From Clonostachys chloroleuca (Eukaryota; Ascomycota; Sordariomycetes; Hypocreales; Bionectriaceae): DNA of 64,000 nucleotides. The position numbers and the translations under genes are program-made. Where the stretch lies: NCBI GenBank assembly GCA_037952775.1, contig JBANAY010000003.1:16988001-17052000 (forward strand). The letters run 5' to 3'. The notes beneath the pieces are model-generated. The model had not been told where the DNA came from. It did no database searches and saw nothing but the letters and a program-made list of their open reading frames with translations. This document shows positions 22,770 to 32,869 of the stretch, one piece after another (position 1 is the first letter of the stretch; each line of letters opens with the position of its first letter).

Positions 22770-22820
22770 AAAAAAAAAAAAAAAAAAAAAAGAAGAAGAA
22801 GAAGAAGAAGAAGAAGAAAA
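22770..22820. repeat. Poly-A tract followed by (GAA)n microsatellite
   Basis: Twenty-two A residues at 22770-22791 followed by about nine GAA units. The compound shape A(n)-(GAA)n resembles a decayed poly-A tail of a retroposed element. No element body is recognised immediately upstream, where the ankyrin remnant lies. Confidence 0.9.
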
Positions 22821-23305
22821 GATCTCCTTTCGGGGGTGCTTCCAACCATTTTGAACCGGCCAACATAGATGACTGCAGCTCCAGAGAATATTGGAATGGT
22901 CAATAAAGACAGCCATCTTGGCTTTCCACCACGATGGCGGCTTTAAAGCTATGGAATTACTTCCACTTGACATAATAATTGAGGGTCATGGGGTATATCC
23001 AACAAGTGTGCTCGAGCCTGAAAATAGATGCTTGATCTTTGGAGGCCAATAGCTACGGCGGCGGCATTGAATCAGGGATTTTATGTGCTATACGCTGACT
23101 ACGACTCATGGCCAAACATCATTCATTTTTGGAGACTCAATGAAAATAAATAGGAAGCTTTGTTTTCCGAAGATGGATTCTTATTTCCTCATTTCCTCAT
23201 TCCTATCATTATCATAAACATTAATCACTTTTACCCCGAAACCAGCAGGGCAAAATCCATCAAACTCATTGCATAATACTCAACAATACTCATGACCACA
23301 AGAGC
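22821..23305. other. Gap downstream of the coiled-coil gene
   Basis: About 480 bp with no recognised gene. It probably contains the 3' UTR of the minus-strand gene ending at 23306. Confidence 0.35.
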
Positions 23306-24325
23306 TTAATGTTTAGCACGCTTGTGTGATCGCTCGTAGGCGGAGCCATCCGTATAGTCGGACGGGTCTTCATCTGAGATGCCCGGAGATTCAGATCGCA
23401 GGCGCTTCTTGGCCGGAGTGGACTCCGGGGTCCGCTGTTGGAGGACTTTGTCCATTGTGTACTTGACGTGCATGGAGACATCTTCGAGCTGGCGGATGTG
23501 TTGAACCTGATCCCTGTCGGCCTCGTGAAGAAATGACTCGACTCTGTCGACGACGGTGGAAAGACGCTCGGTGACTTTCTCGGCCGAGCGAGCGCTGTCA
23601 TCCAGAAGCTCCCGGTACACTTCTTGGTGGCGCCGCATCTCCTCCATCTGATGCTCCATCAGTCTCGCAGTTTGATGCGTCTTCTCCCACTTCCCTTGAG
23701 GAGACTCACGGGCATGCTCGCCTGTGGATCCGATAATTTGGGTTCCTGATGTGTTGGGCTGCTGGAGCTTGCAGACGGTGTCGACGAGCTCCGCGGCGCG
23801 ATGGGCCTGGACTTGAAGCACCCGAGATACGAGGAGGTACTCAGCCTTGCTTATATTGGGCTCGTAGAAAAAGTCAGAGAGTCTCTGGAGGCGGTTGGGA
23901 AGGAGAGTCAGCTCCTCTGAGATAGGTCGAGTGAGTTCCAGATTGCGGTCGGTGAAGGTGTCAATGGTTGTCTCTTCGTTGTCGGTGATCACCCAATCCG
24001 CTCTTTTGGGGCAGTAGACTTGGAGAAACATTCCAAGTCTGTCTCTGGTCTCGCAGTCGAGGACTTGGTATTCGTCCTTCTTGATATCGAGGACGGCAGA
24101 GAGAAGATTCTTCTGGTCTCTGCAGATAGAAACGCGGCCAACCTTGCCAATTGTTGAGCCATGCTTGCGCATCACTTCGCCTTTAGTGATGAAGTTGTGC
24201 TGTCGAATTGTTCCAGAAAACACTTCAGTCCGGACAGGAGTGTTCTCGAGCTCCTCATTCCCTTCAAGAAGCTTGAAGAGATGTGAGTAGCCCTTGATGG
24301 GGGACACTTTGTATCCCGAAGGCAT
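23306..24325 (-). CDS. Unrecognised protein with predicted coiled coil and basic nuclear-signal-like tail
   Basis: 339 residues from the ATG at 24325 (MPSGYKVSPIKGYSHLFKLL) to the stop at 23306. The frame stays open upstream to 24420, directly after a CTAG that could be a splice acceptor, so an upstream exon is possible. A different frame over 24320-24450 also reads protein-like (FRLEQDKLVQQFTEFGG), so the 5' end is uncertain. The middle (residues about 205-300) is rich in Glu, Arg, Gln and Leu in heptad-like order (ARLMEHQMEEMRRHQEVYRE), suggesting a coiled coil. The C-terminus carries PAKKRLRSESPG and RSHKRAKH, resembling nuclear localisation signals. No family is recognised. Its position next to decayed accessory genes suggests a lineage-restricted gene. 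Confidence 0.6.
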   Translation of the reverse strand: MPSGYKVSPIKGYSHLFKLLEGNEELENTPVRTEVFSGTIRQHNFITKGEVMRKHGSTIGKVGRVSICRDQKNLLSAVLDIKKDEYQVLDCETRDRLGMFLQVYCPKRADWVITDNEETTIDTFTDRNLELTRPISEELTLLPNRLQRLSDFFYEPNISKAEYLLVSRVLQVQAHRAAELVDTVCKLQQPNTSGTQIIGSTGEHARESPQGKWEKTHQTARLMEHQMEEMRRHQEVYRELLDDSARSAEKVTERLSTVVDRVESFLHEADRDQVQHIRQLEDVSMHVKYTMDKVLQQRTPESTPAKKRLRSESPGISDEDPSDYTDGSAYERSHKRAKH

Positions 24326-27300
24326 CTCGTCTGGAGTGCCCGGGTTGCCAAAGTTCCCGAATGTCTTGAGGTCTGTCGCCTCCGAACTCTGTGAACTGCT
24401 GTACGAGCTTATCTTGTTCTAGGCGGAAAGATGACGGGAAAGAAATGGTAGCCTGATCAACAAAACTGGAATGCGCTTAGTATTTGAGTATGAGAAATAC
24501 GAAAGCATGAAGAAACCATGGATGAAAGAGGGGATACTCAAGATGAAATGCTGGAGGCCTGGAGGCTTAAATAGTGAAGGGGCCACGGATTTCTGATTTG
24601 AGATCGGGATGAAAAGCCATTCATGGCTCAATGGCGACTACGCACAATAGAATGCCATATTGATGGCCACTACAATTATGGAAATGTAATTTTCTGATTG
24701 TATGGAAATCTAGAAAGCCCAATCAAATAATATATTGAATGCAAAGACAATAGGTATGGAGAAGAGAGTGTATACACGATTCCATCAATTGAACACACAA
24801 TATCACTTTTTCCAGTATGCAGGGACGTGGAACATGAAGGCACGAGATCAGGAACCCATTTCTGGCATTTAAAGCTGGCGCACTGGAACCGGATAAATCT
24901 CAAGGTACTGGCAATGGCTTCTGGCCGTCAACAGCTGGCGGGTGTGAGCACTCGCCGGTTCTCACCCTACCTTATGGCTTCCACTTCTTGTAACTCTTGC
25001 CCTCCCTCAAAGATTCTCACTTCATCCAATTGTTTCTTGTCGATTCCCCTCTCTCTGAGGTATTATTCATTATTCGAATTCTCCCTATTGTGAATCCCAT
25101 CCTGTCGGCAGTAGACGTTCTGATGTTTTTAACGAAGGCTTTGGAATATATGAAAGAAGACGGGAGATTTCGTACGGGATCAGGAAATTATGAGTTATCC
25201 TGGGTATTCTTAAGACATAAAATCTAATTTAAATCACTTTAGCCGTTCATAGTAGATGTGCCGACAGTGATCGCCTTTGCAAGACCTACCTCGAAATACC
25301 ACTTCCTGCAACGACGTTACGATAACCTCTACGAGCAACCAATCAAGTACACAGAGAATGATTAAACATCTCTCCCCCAGGCTTCCCGGCGCCAACGACG
25401 AAAAGGGATATGAAGAACCCCAGTCCGAGCTTAGCCCTCAGTCATGTTGAGTCCGGATTCCCCGCTTCCTCGCTGGTCCTTGCTCGTTCGTCGATTCAAT
25501 AGCAATGCGTAGTAATCGTTCAAGGACCCAGCACTCAAAAAAAACTTACAAGAAGGGGGATCCCCAGTCGAGACATGGTCGCCAGTTTCTACGTGACATA
25601 AGTAGCATGATTCGGCAGTAGTCCGACTATTCCCTTGAACCAGCCAGCAGAGGAGAGCAACGCCCATCTAGGACTCCTCGATCCAAGAAAACCCCCCCCC
25701 CCCCCCCCCCCCCCTTCTGCCCTCGACACCTGACCAGTAGGTATTGCGAGCTCATCAAGATACTATAACAGCGATCCGTCAAGATGCCATCACAGCGATT
25801 CATGGCCCGTCAAGACCCGGTAGAGCTCTCCTGGGGCGCAATTTGCCATAACATGGTGGTTATCACAGCATCTAAGGACGGAGCCGGAAAAGTTTTCCGC
25901 CGAGGAAAGGCTCCGCGGAGATGGAAATTTCACTCCAAAGCACAAGCCAATCAGACGTGCCTGTCATATGACGGCATACCACAGAACGACACACCTCGAT
26001 CAAGGATAGATAAGGATCCCTGCGTTAATTAGCCGTGTGGTGTGTGTGGCGTCGGGATGATGGAATTCTCAATGGCCATTAGCTTATCGCAGCGGCGAGA
26101 ACGTGCGTACAAGTGACGCTCACGCAATCTTCACAGTCGCGGGCCAACGACCACAAAGCTAAATTTGTTCCCCTACCAGAGCGATCACCTCCGCTCGCTG
26201 GACACACCCGTTTGCTAGGCGCTCCGACTGTGGAGAAGGGGAAAAATTTGCCAGCAGTCTGATAATGGGTGATGTCGCAATACCGGCCAGTGATTGGTAG
26301 TGCCGCAACCAACAAGGCCTCCATCACGAATGGTCCACCCCCATAGCCGGGTACGATGAGGAAGCTTGTTTGGTCTACTTGGCCGGCGGGGATGGCGCTC
26401 ACCGACTTCTACTTGTGGCCTGTTGGACAGGCGATTTGGGATGGAAGCGAGGCACGGTGAACCATGTACGTATAGTTTGCGGCAGAGGGGGAGAGCGTGT
26501 GGGTGGTGTTGAGGCATGGCTTCCTAGCCATTTTGACTGGCGAGGCAATTCTGGATGGCCACAGACATAATGACATTGTTTGTTGGAGGATCGGTTTCAA
26601 ACGGCCAAAAGTCCAGACGAGGTGTGCATCATATGCACAAGAACCTGCATGGATATCCCCTCCTGCGGGCGTGTGGGTTACGGCGCTGCATGATTGGCCG
26701 GAAGTGGTCTGTGAAGCCCTCAATTCCGGGGGTGCATAAGTGCCTACCTAAGCCTGGGGAGGAGCACCACGATGGAGCCGCCTAGCATCGGGAGGGAGAC
26801 GAGACATTGAAGGGCGAGCAGAGCGAAGGGTCAAGATGGCGTCGGAAAGTAGCGACGGAAACGGAAAAGGGACAAGCTGCTTGTCCTACAAAGGCAAAAA
26901 CCTACGGTGAAGTCGAGGGAAGGGCCTAGAAGCAGCGCAATTTGCTCTGCGGCGGCCTCGTGACGTGAAAGAAAATTAAGAACGTAATGAGATGCAGATA
27001 TTACGAGCGGTAGAAATGGGTTCCGAGTATTCGGCCGCCACGTCGTGGTTGATGTCGAAATTGAGGGCAGCGAGCCAATGGCAGCAGGGCTGGCGAGGTA
27101 TCTTGATAAAAGAGATGAGAAATGGATTTGGCGTAAAATTTTCTGACTGGCGATGGCCCCAAACTTTTACATAATCCCGTGAAAATTTCTGGGTGCTGGG
27201 TCCGATCGAAACGCATCTCCAGAACAGCCCATGGAAAGAGCAACGTGACCATCTTTAGTGAATCGGGGCAGGCAAGGTATCGAGTAATGGAAACGCACGG

Positions 27301-30297
27301 CAGGCGAATGGGAGGGCTGCGGATGACGGCCTTCTCAGTCCTGGCAACACAGACAGTGACAGACACCCGCTAGGAGATCGGCCGCGGGTCGAGTTAGCAA
27401 AGTGCATAGATAAGAGTCGGCCAGGGGTTTGTGCAAATACGTACTGTGTTAAGCTCTTGACAGGAAAGCGCCTGTTTCACGGCCAGTCATGCGACCAGTG
27501 GAACTATCGATCGAATGTTCCATCAGCAAGGCCAGCACGTTCCCCGTCGCCCGTGAGACAAAACGACGGTAACGTACATGAGGAGCGGTCGGTAAGCGTA
27601 AGCGGCCGAACCGATTTGCAGGCACACGCATGCTCCCTGGCTGAGGATGCCACGCACATCCCTTACATCAAGATGGTGATGGCCTGGGTGTCTGAGAAGT
27701 ACATACCCTATTGACGAGCCTCCCCGGATAGACTGGACCCTGGACGCCTGGAGGAGCAGGCCCCTAGCCCTGTCAAGCTGGTCGCTAGCACACATATTCA
27801 CCGATTGGAACGTCTGATATTAGTAGGTACATACGACAGTAGTTGTGTGCACTCACAAGACTAGCCAATGCAACTAGAGAGCGGCAGCACACACATCTCG
27901 TTGAGGGTTGCCGCTTCTTGAATACACTTTTGTGCTCGGAGTCGCTTCCCGTTCTCAGAGACGCCTTTTTTAGTAACAAAAACCTACTGCAGATGTGGAG
28001 CCACGAGCTGTTGGTGGGCATGGAAAGCTTTGTTCATACTAGGTATGTAAGACAGTATCAAGAGTATGTATGTACCTACATTTGCTAGGCATGGAGGGAA
28101 CGCAAGGATAGCTTCGGAGCGTCCCAGAAGACTGGCTGACTTGACATGTAATGTAATGTGCAGCGGGTGCTCGGGAGCGACAAGAGGGAGGGTGGCGAGA
28201 TGGCAAGTGGGACGGGGTGAGCTTATCTACAAGGCGGCGGTGGTGACTGACCGATGATGATGACAGCGGTTCCTGTACATAGGAAGTCTGGGTAATGATG
28301 GGGACCTGGTTGAACAGGTCGGGGAGTCCGCTGCACTTACATTGCACACATGTCCAGATTCCATTGCATGGTTTCCCAAGCTGGCGGGTATGTGGCTGGA
28401 CGCGGGCTGTGGGCAGTGCGGGAGAATTACTATGTATGGCCATAGCCTACCTAGGTCAACAGCGAGTCAAAACAGCTAGCTTTCGACATGCAGTGCAGGA
28501 CAGACAATTCTATCCTCGACTCTGCGGGGGAGGAGCTACGATGCTGGCGCATGTTGGTGGTGCTGGCGCTGGCGCAAGAGCAGGGGTGTGTGAGTGAAGC
28601 GCGCCGCCTGGTGTGTTATCTGATTGACGAGCCACCTCATGTTCTGGAGGGATGCGTTGACCAAATGTAGGCACCGAAGGGGCACTAACGTAGCTGGAGC
28701 CTTGCCCTGGCCACTGGGGCTCTGGCACTCACACGCACTCGCCCTCTGGAGTGGCCATCGTTGCCCCAATGGTGCTGGCGTCGTGAGGCTACACGCATTG
28801 GCACGTTTCGCCAGCAGCAACAGATAGGTAGGTACCAGAAACAGCGTCTTACCTTAGGTAATGCGCTGCTCCTGTCACGGGGTGTCTCAGTTGGCCGAGA
28901 GCTGCCCATCTGTCCAATGAAGAGCCCGCGCTGGCTGTTATCTCTCGCACCCTACAGCCAGTCTGTGCTCAGGCCTGCCGCCTGCATGCAATTCGCAAGG
29001 TACCTCGGGCGCTCTCCCGCGAAACTCTACTGGGTAAGGCCAGACCGGCAGGTACAGACTCAGAGCCGGTCCGTCTTTACGTCGACTTTTCTTATCGGCA
29101 CACTGTTTGCCCTGTTATTCTTCTTTCTTCGCCTCGCCTCGCATACCATGTCTTTCCTGCCCGCGATCTCAGCCCGACGTCTAGCGACTCTCTTCTCTTT
29201 CTTCCTTCCCACTTCTCCCTCGCCGCTCTGCCACCAAAGCTCTGCCCCCTCTCCGCTGTCTGGTCCCATATAGGCCTGGTTCGTCGGTGGCCCGTCTCCC
29301 TGCTACGTTATACGTAATACCCACATCGGAATAAAAGCCGGCGACTGGCATATCACAACTCGCCTTGCGACCACTTGCTGGGCCGTCAAAGCAGGTAAGT
29401 AATCCCCCAAGACAAGTCGCCGACTCTACAAGCCTACTATCGCTCCCCTACTACAACCTCATTCCTCTCTATTTCATATGCCTAGCTTCTCTCTCCCCAC
29501 CTTCCCCCTCCATCAGTCCCCATCCCAGCGACAACGGCATTCAATTAGCCGACAGGGCCTTCGAGGTCATCAGGTTGATGTGCTAGCATGTCTAAATCTA
29601 GCATGTTCGCTCGCTCGCTCCTTGGGGTAATAATTGAGCTAGCTTGTCCTGCCCTTGGCTGAGACCCATCGCGGTCCTTCTCTCCCTAGCTGTCTGGGTT
29701 TCCTCACCCCCTCCCCCTTCTCTTCGCCGTCTCTCAACCCCAAGGGTTCTTGGTATTACAACTCGTCTCTCCCCACCAATTGATCACTACCTACCCGTCT
29801 GAGCTTGGGTTGCTGCCTACATATACATCCGTATACATATGGTGCTGCTGCTCCTCTTGCACTCGGGTCTCACAACCAAAGCTGTTCCCTGTTGTCGACC
29901 GTGTCCGGGGAACACAACGTCGACCCTTCACTCCTCCAAACACACACACACTAGCAAGCCCCAGGCACGTTCCGTGTTGTTGTTTTGCTGTTGCTTTTGT
30001 ATTTGCCCTGTACCCCACCACCAGCCCACTCTGCATTAGGCTTTGTAAATCCATCCTCTCCGGTCCGCCGCCTTACATTCATTTTACGTACTGACTTTGC
30101 GATTCATGGGCTGATCCAGGTCTCCTTCGCTGCTCCGCTTCCCCACAGCGAGCACGAGCATTCGGGCGTCTCTGGCGTCCATTTGCGCAGGCGGGCGGCC
30201 TTGGTGCCCCCAATAACGGTGCCCCTCTATTGCGCACTCGCAGGATAAAATCCTCGTTCCTGGGCCTGGTCACATCCCATTCTGGCCCCCTCCCCCC
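24326..30297. other. Six-kilobase gene-free region upstream of nmrA
   Basis: Many short overlapping open frames exist on both strands but none has a domain, conserved motif or splice-supported structure. Visible content is a 23-C homopolymer at 25692-25714, several TACCTA/TAGGTA motifs clustered between 26740 and 29000, a pyrimidine-rich stretch at about 29090-29560 typical of fungal promoters and 5' leaders, and a possible leader intron donor GTAAGT near 29395. The last 1.5 kb probably serves nmrA. The rest may hold non-coding RNA or lineage-specific genes that I cannot see. Confidence 0.4.
25692..25714. repeat. Poly-C homopolymer, 23 bases
   Basis: An uninterrupted run of 23 C flanked by A-rich sequence on the left. 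Such a tract can form i-motif or G-quadruplex structures on its two strands, and its length in the assembly is unreliable. Confidence 0.95.
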
Positions 30298-30303
30298 TAT
30301 AAG
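30298..30303 (+). promoter_or_regulatory. TATA element upstream of nmrA
   Basis: TATAAG preceded by a C-rich run, 27 nt before an in-frame ATG at 30325 and about 250 nt before the ATG at 30550. If functional, transcription would begin near 30330, leaving the ATG at 30325 outside or at the very edge of the mRNA and favouring a later start. Confidence 0.35.
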
Positions 30304-30549
30304 AGCACGCATCGGCATATACATATGTCGGTTTATACCCTCCGACCGAGAGGGGAGGTCGGAGCCATGCCTGCTCAACTTACTGGTGCCATCTCGGCCG
30401 CAAGCCCAATACACATTGCGACAAACGACCTCGCAAACAACGTCTACCGCAAGCAACCAGGCCACAAGCACACCCTCTCGTATTCTGAATCTTCGCCCCT
30501 CGCTGGCTCCCGGAACAATTCCCTAACCTTTCGCCCGCCAAAAAGATTT

Positions 30550-31749
30550 ATGCATTCGCCCAACAAGACAATCGCCGTTATCAATGCCGCTGGTCGACAA
30601 GCCGCGTCTCTGATCCGCAACGCAACGGCCGTCGGATACCATGTGCGCGCCCAGCTGAGGAATCTCGAGGGCGTCATAGCCACCGAGGTGTCGACCAATC
30701 CCAATGTCACCGTCATCGTTGGGGAGCTCTACACGAGGCACCAGCCTACCGAGGAGAACAAGGATGTCACTCAGAGCGGTCCCCTCTCCGGTGTCGGCGT
30801 CAATCATGAATTAATATCGAATCTCTTCCGTGGCGCTCAGCTCGCCTTCATCAACACCACCTTCTATGGCGACGAGCTGGAGATTGGCCGCGCGCTCGCC
30901 GACGCCGCCAAGAAGGCCGGCGTGCAGCATTACATCTATTCTTCCATGCCCGACCACGCCGCCTATAACCCCGAGTGGCCTTCGCTGCCACTGTGGGAGA
31001 GCAAGCACAAGGTGGAAGACTATGTACGGCAGCTGAAGCTGCCCGCTACATTTGTGTACACAGGAATTTACAACAACAATTTCACGTCGTTGCGCTATCC
31101 CCTATTCTGCATGGAGCTCCAGGACGATGGGTCTTTTGTGTGGCAGGCGCCATTCCACGAGGATGCGAAATTGCCCTGGTTGGACGCGGAGCACGATGTG
31201 GGCCCTGCTATTCTGCAACTATTCAAGGATGGTGTCTCCAAGTGGCACAACGAACGCATCGCTCTCGCGTATGAGTATCTCTCCCCGAAGGAGGCGTGTG
31301 AGGTCTTCTCGCGCGGCGTCGGGCGCCCAGTGCGCTATGTCAGAGGCGCAATCGAGGTCAAGGTGCGAATCCCGACTGGATACCGGGAACAGCTGGAGGC
31401 TCTAGAAAAACTCTTCCGCCCAGATGAGCCAGACGCGAAGAAGCAGCCACCATACTTTGGCGACGCCAAACTGGAGGCGAGCTGCCCCTCCGAAGCATGG
31501 GAGCTGTGGGAGGGTCCCCGCGGACTGGAAGAGTACGCTCGCGAGATGTTCCCGCTGGAGGAGGAGGCCAATGGACTGACGTGGATGCTGGATCCCGACG
31601 AGCTGGACGGTGGTGACGATGGTGTTCAGGCCACCGCCACCTCTGTCGAGCAATTACGAATTGACGACGACCATGACGACGACGATGAAGAAGACGAGGG
31701 CTTGGTGATGCGGGGAAACAAAAGAGATGAGGAGCAGTGGCTTGCATAA
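30550..31749 (+). CDS. nmrA: NmrA nitrogen metabolite repression regulator
   Basis: NmrA-family Rossmann-fold protein that binds NAD(P) and restrains the GATA activator AreA/NIT2 when preferred nitrogen is present. From ATG 30550 it has 399 residues, single exon. The N-terminus NKTIAVINAAGRQAASLIR is the dinucleotide-binding segment. Family blocks follow: VGYHVRAQLRNLEGV, QLAFINTTFYGDE, QHYIYSSMPDH, KLPATFVYTGIYNNNFTSL and LPWLDAEHDVGPAILQLFKDG. EEANGLTWML near the end matches the Aspergillus NmrA terminus. A roughly 40-residue acidic tail (DDDHDDDDEEDEG) extends beyond it. In-frame ATGs also occur at 30325 and 30367, which would add 75 or 61 low-complexity residues. I prefer 30550 because it sits directly at the fold start and because a TATA element lies at 30298. 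Its proximity to a PTR2 peptide transporter, a typical nitrogen-regulated gene, is suggestive only. Confidence 0.93.
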   Translation: MHSPNKTIAVINAAGRQAASLIRNATAVGYHVRAQLRNLEGVIATEVSTNPNVTVIVGELYTRHQPTEENKDVTQSGPLSGVGVNHELISNLFRGAQLAFINTTFYGDELEIGRALADAAKKAGVQHYIYSSMPDHAAYNPEWPSLPLWESKHKVEDYVRQLKLPATFVYTGIYNNNFTSLRYPLFCMELQDDGSFVWQAPFHEDAKLPWLDAEHDVGPAILQLFKDGVSKWHNERIALAYEYLSPKEACEVFSRGVGRPVRYVRGAIEVKVRIPTGYREQLEALEKLFRPDEPDAKKQPPYFGDAKLEASCPSEAWELWEGPRGLEEYAREMFPLEEEANGLTWMLDPDELDGGDDGVQATATSVEQLRIDDDHDDDDEEDEGLVMRGNKRDEEQWLA

Positions 31750-32869
31750 TGAGTGGCTGAGCCTTTGGACAGACATTCCCTGCAGGAACCCCTCTCTCAC
31801 ACCCCATGTCGCTCTTGTTGGCCGCACATGGCCAATCAGCAGCCATGGGGCGATACAGTAAACCGCATATTCCGCCTGCACGCATCTACACACGACAGAG
31901 TGCGATTTATGTCACAGCCGTGTGAGCTTAGAATCATACCTTCAAGAGTCATTTTGATAAGCAAGGAAATGAGGGCAGAGAATCGGGGTGGGTGTACTCA
32001 TGACCTATTTTCTTACATTGGGACTTAGCGTAACGGATCTGCATCAGTGTTCGTTGTTATTCAGGGAACATGACCATCCCCCGTCATCTTTTATTGTTTG
32101 TTTTTCTTTTTTTGCCTAATCTGCTTGTTCCCCTGGTTTCAAGGGGCTTTATGGCGTCGGCGTCGAGGACAGCAAAAAGAGAGGAAAGGTGCATAGGTTA
32201 AAAAAAAGAAATCACTGTAATACAGCAAATCGATTTATTATAGGCTACGATGTCTCCCCTCTTTCCCTACCATGTTCATGTAAAGTTTGGACGAATTATG
32301 ATGGCAAGATCTTCTCTTATCGCGTCGATTAGCGCACCCGTCGACCGGGCAGTGGGGTGGTGACCTGCAGTTTGTGGCGAGGAACCTCTTCAAACGTGGG
32401 GGATAGATAAGATCGATCTCGGTAGAGAGTGGGATGACACGTCTGCGAGGTCTAGGTTGTGGTCTGGGAAAGTTGCAGGTACTCGGTGGAGAAAACATGA
32501 TATGCAGAGTCAAGTTGTCATAAGCGATAACAACAAGTAGAGAGAATAGCCAGAGACGAATCTCGCGATCTTGTCTGATCAGTGATCAGGGAATACCCAA
32601 ATATGTTATTTACCTATTACTGAGGTCACATGAATTTGAAGACAAATGGGGGAGGGAGATTCGGGCATGAGTTGCAGGCAGCTAGTGGCTTGGGAAATAG
32701 GGATAAATATTCCTAATCCTAACTGAAATTAAAGTCCCGAGTCCATGATTGTTCTGCAATCTTGTTACGATGCGGAGAAAACCGTCGACTACCCTTGAAA
32801 GAAAATCTGATCGAGCTAACAACTCTACATCACAATATCTCCGTAATACGATCAGCGCAACTCCGCCTC
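31750..32869. other. Convergent intergenic region nmrA / PTR2
   Basis: 1.1 kb between two convergent genes with T-rich runs and no credible open frame. It should hold both 3' UTRs. Confidence 0.4.

Noticed and set aside
22642..22973. Poly-Phe or Glu/Lys-rich proteins across the poly-A/GAA tract
   Set aside because: Open frame created by the microsatellite itself; no protein-like sequence on either side in that frame.
28760..29273. 170-codon plus-strand frame in the nmrA upstream region
   Set aside because: No domain, compositionally biased, opposite strand also open; the pyrimidine-rich part is typical of a promoter or leader.
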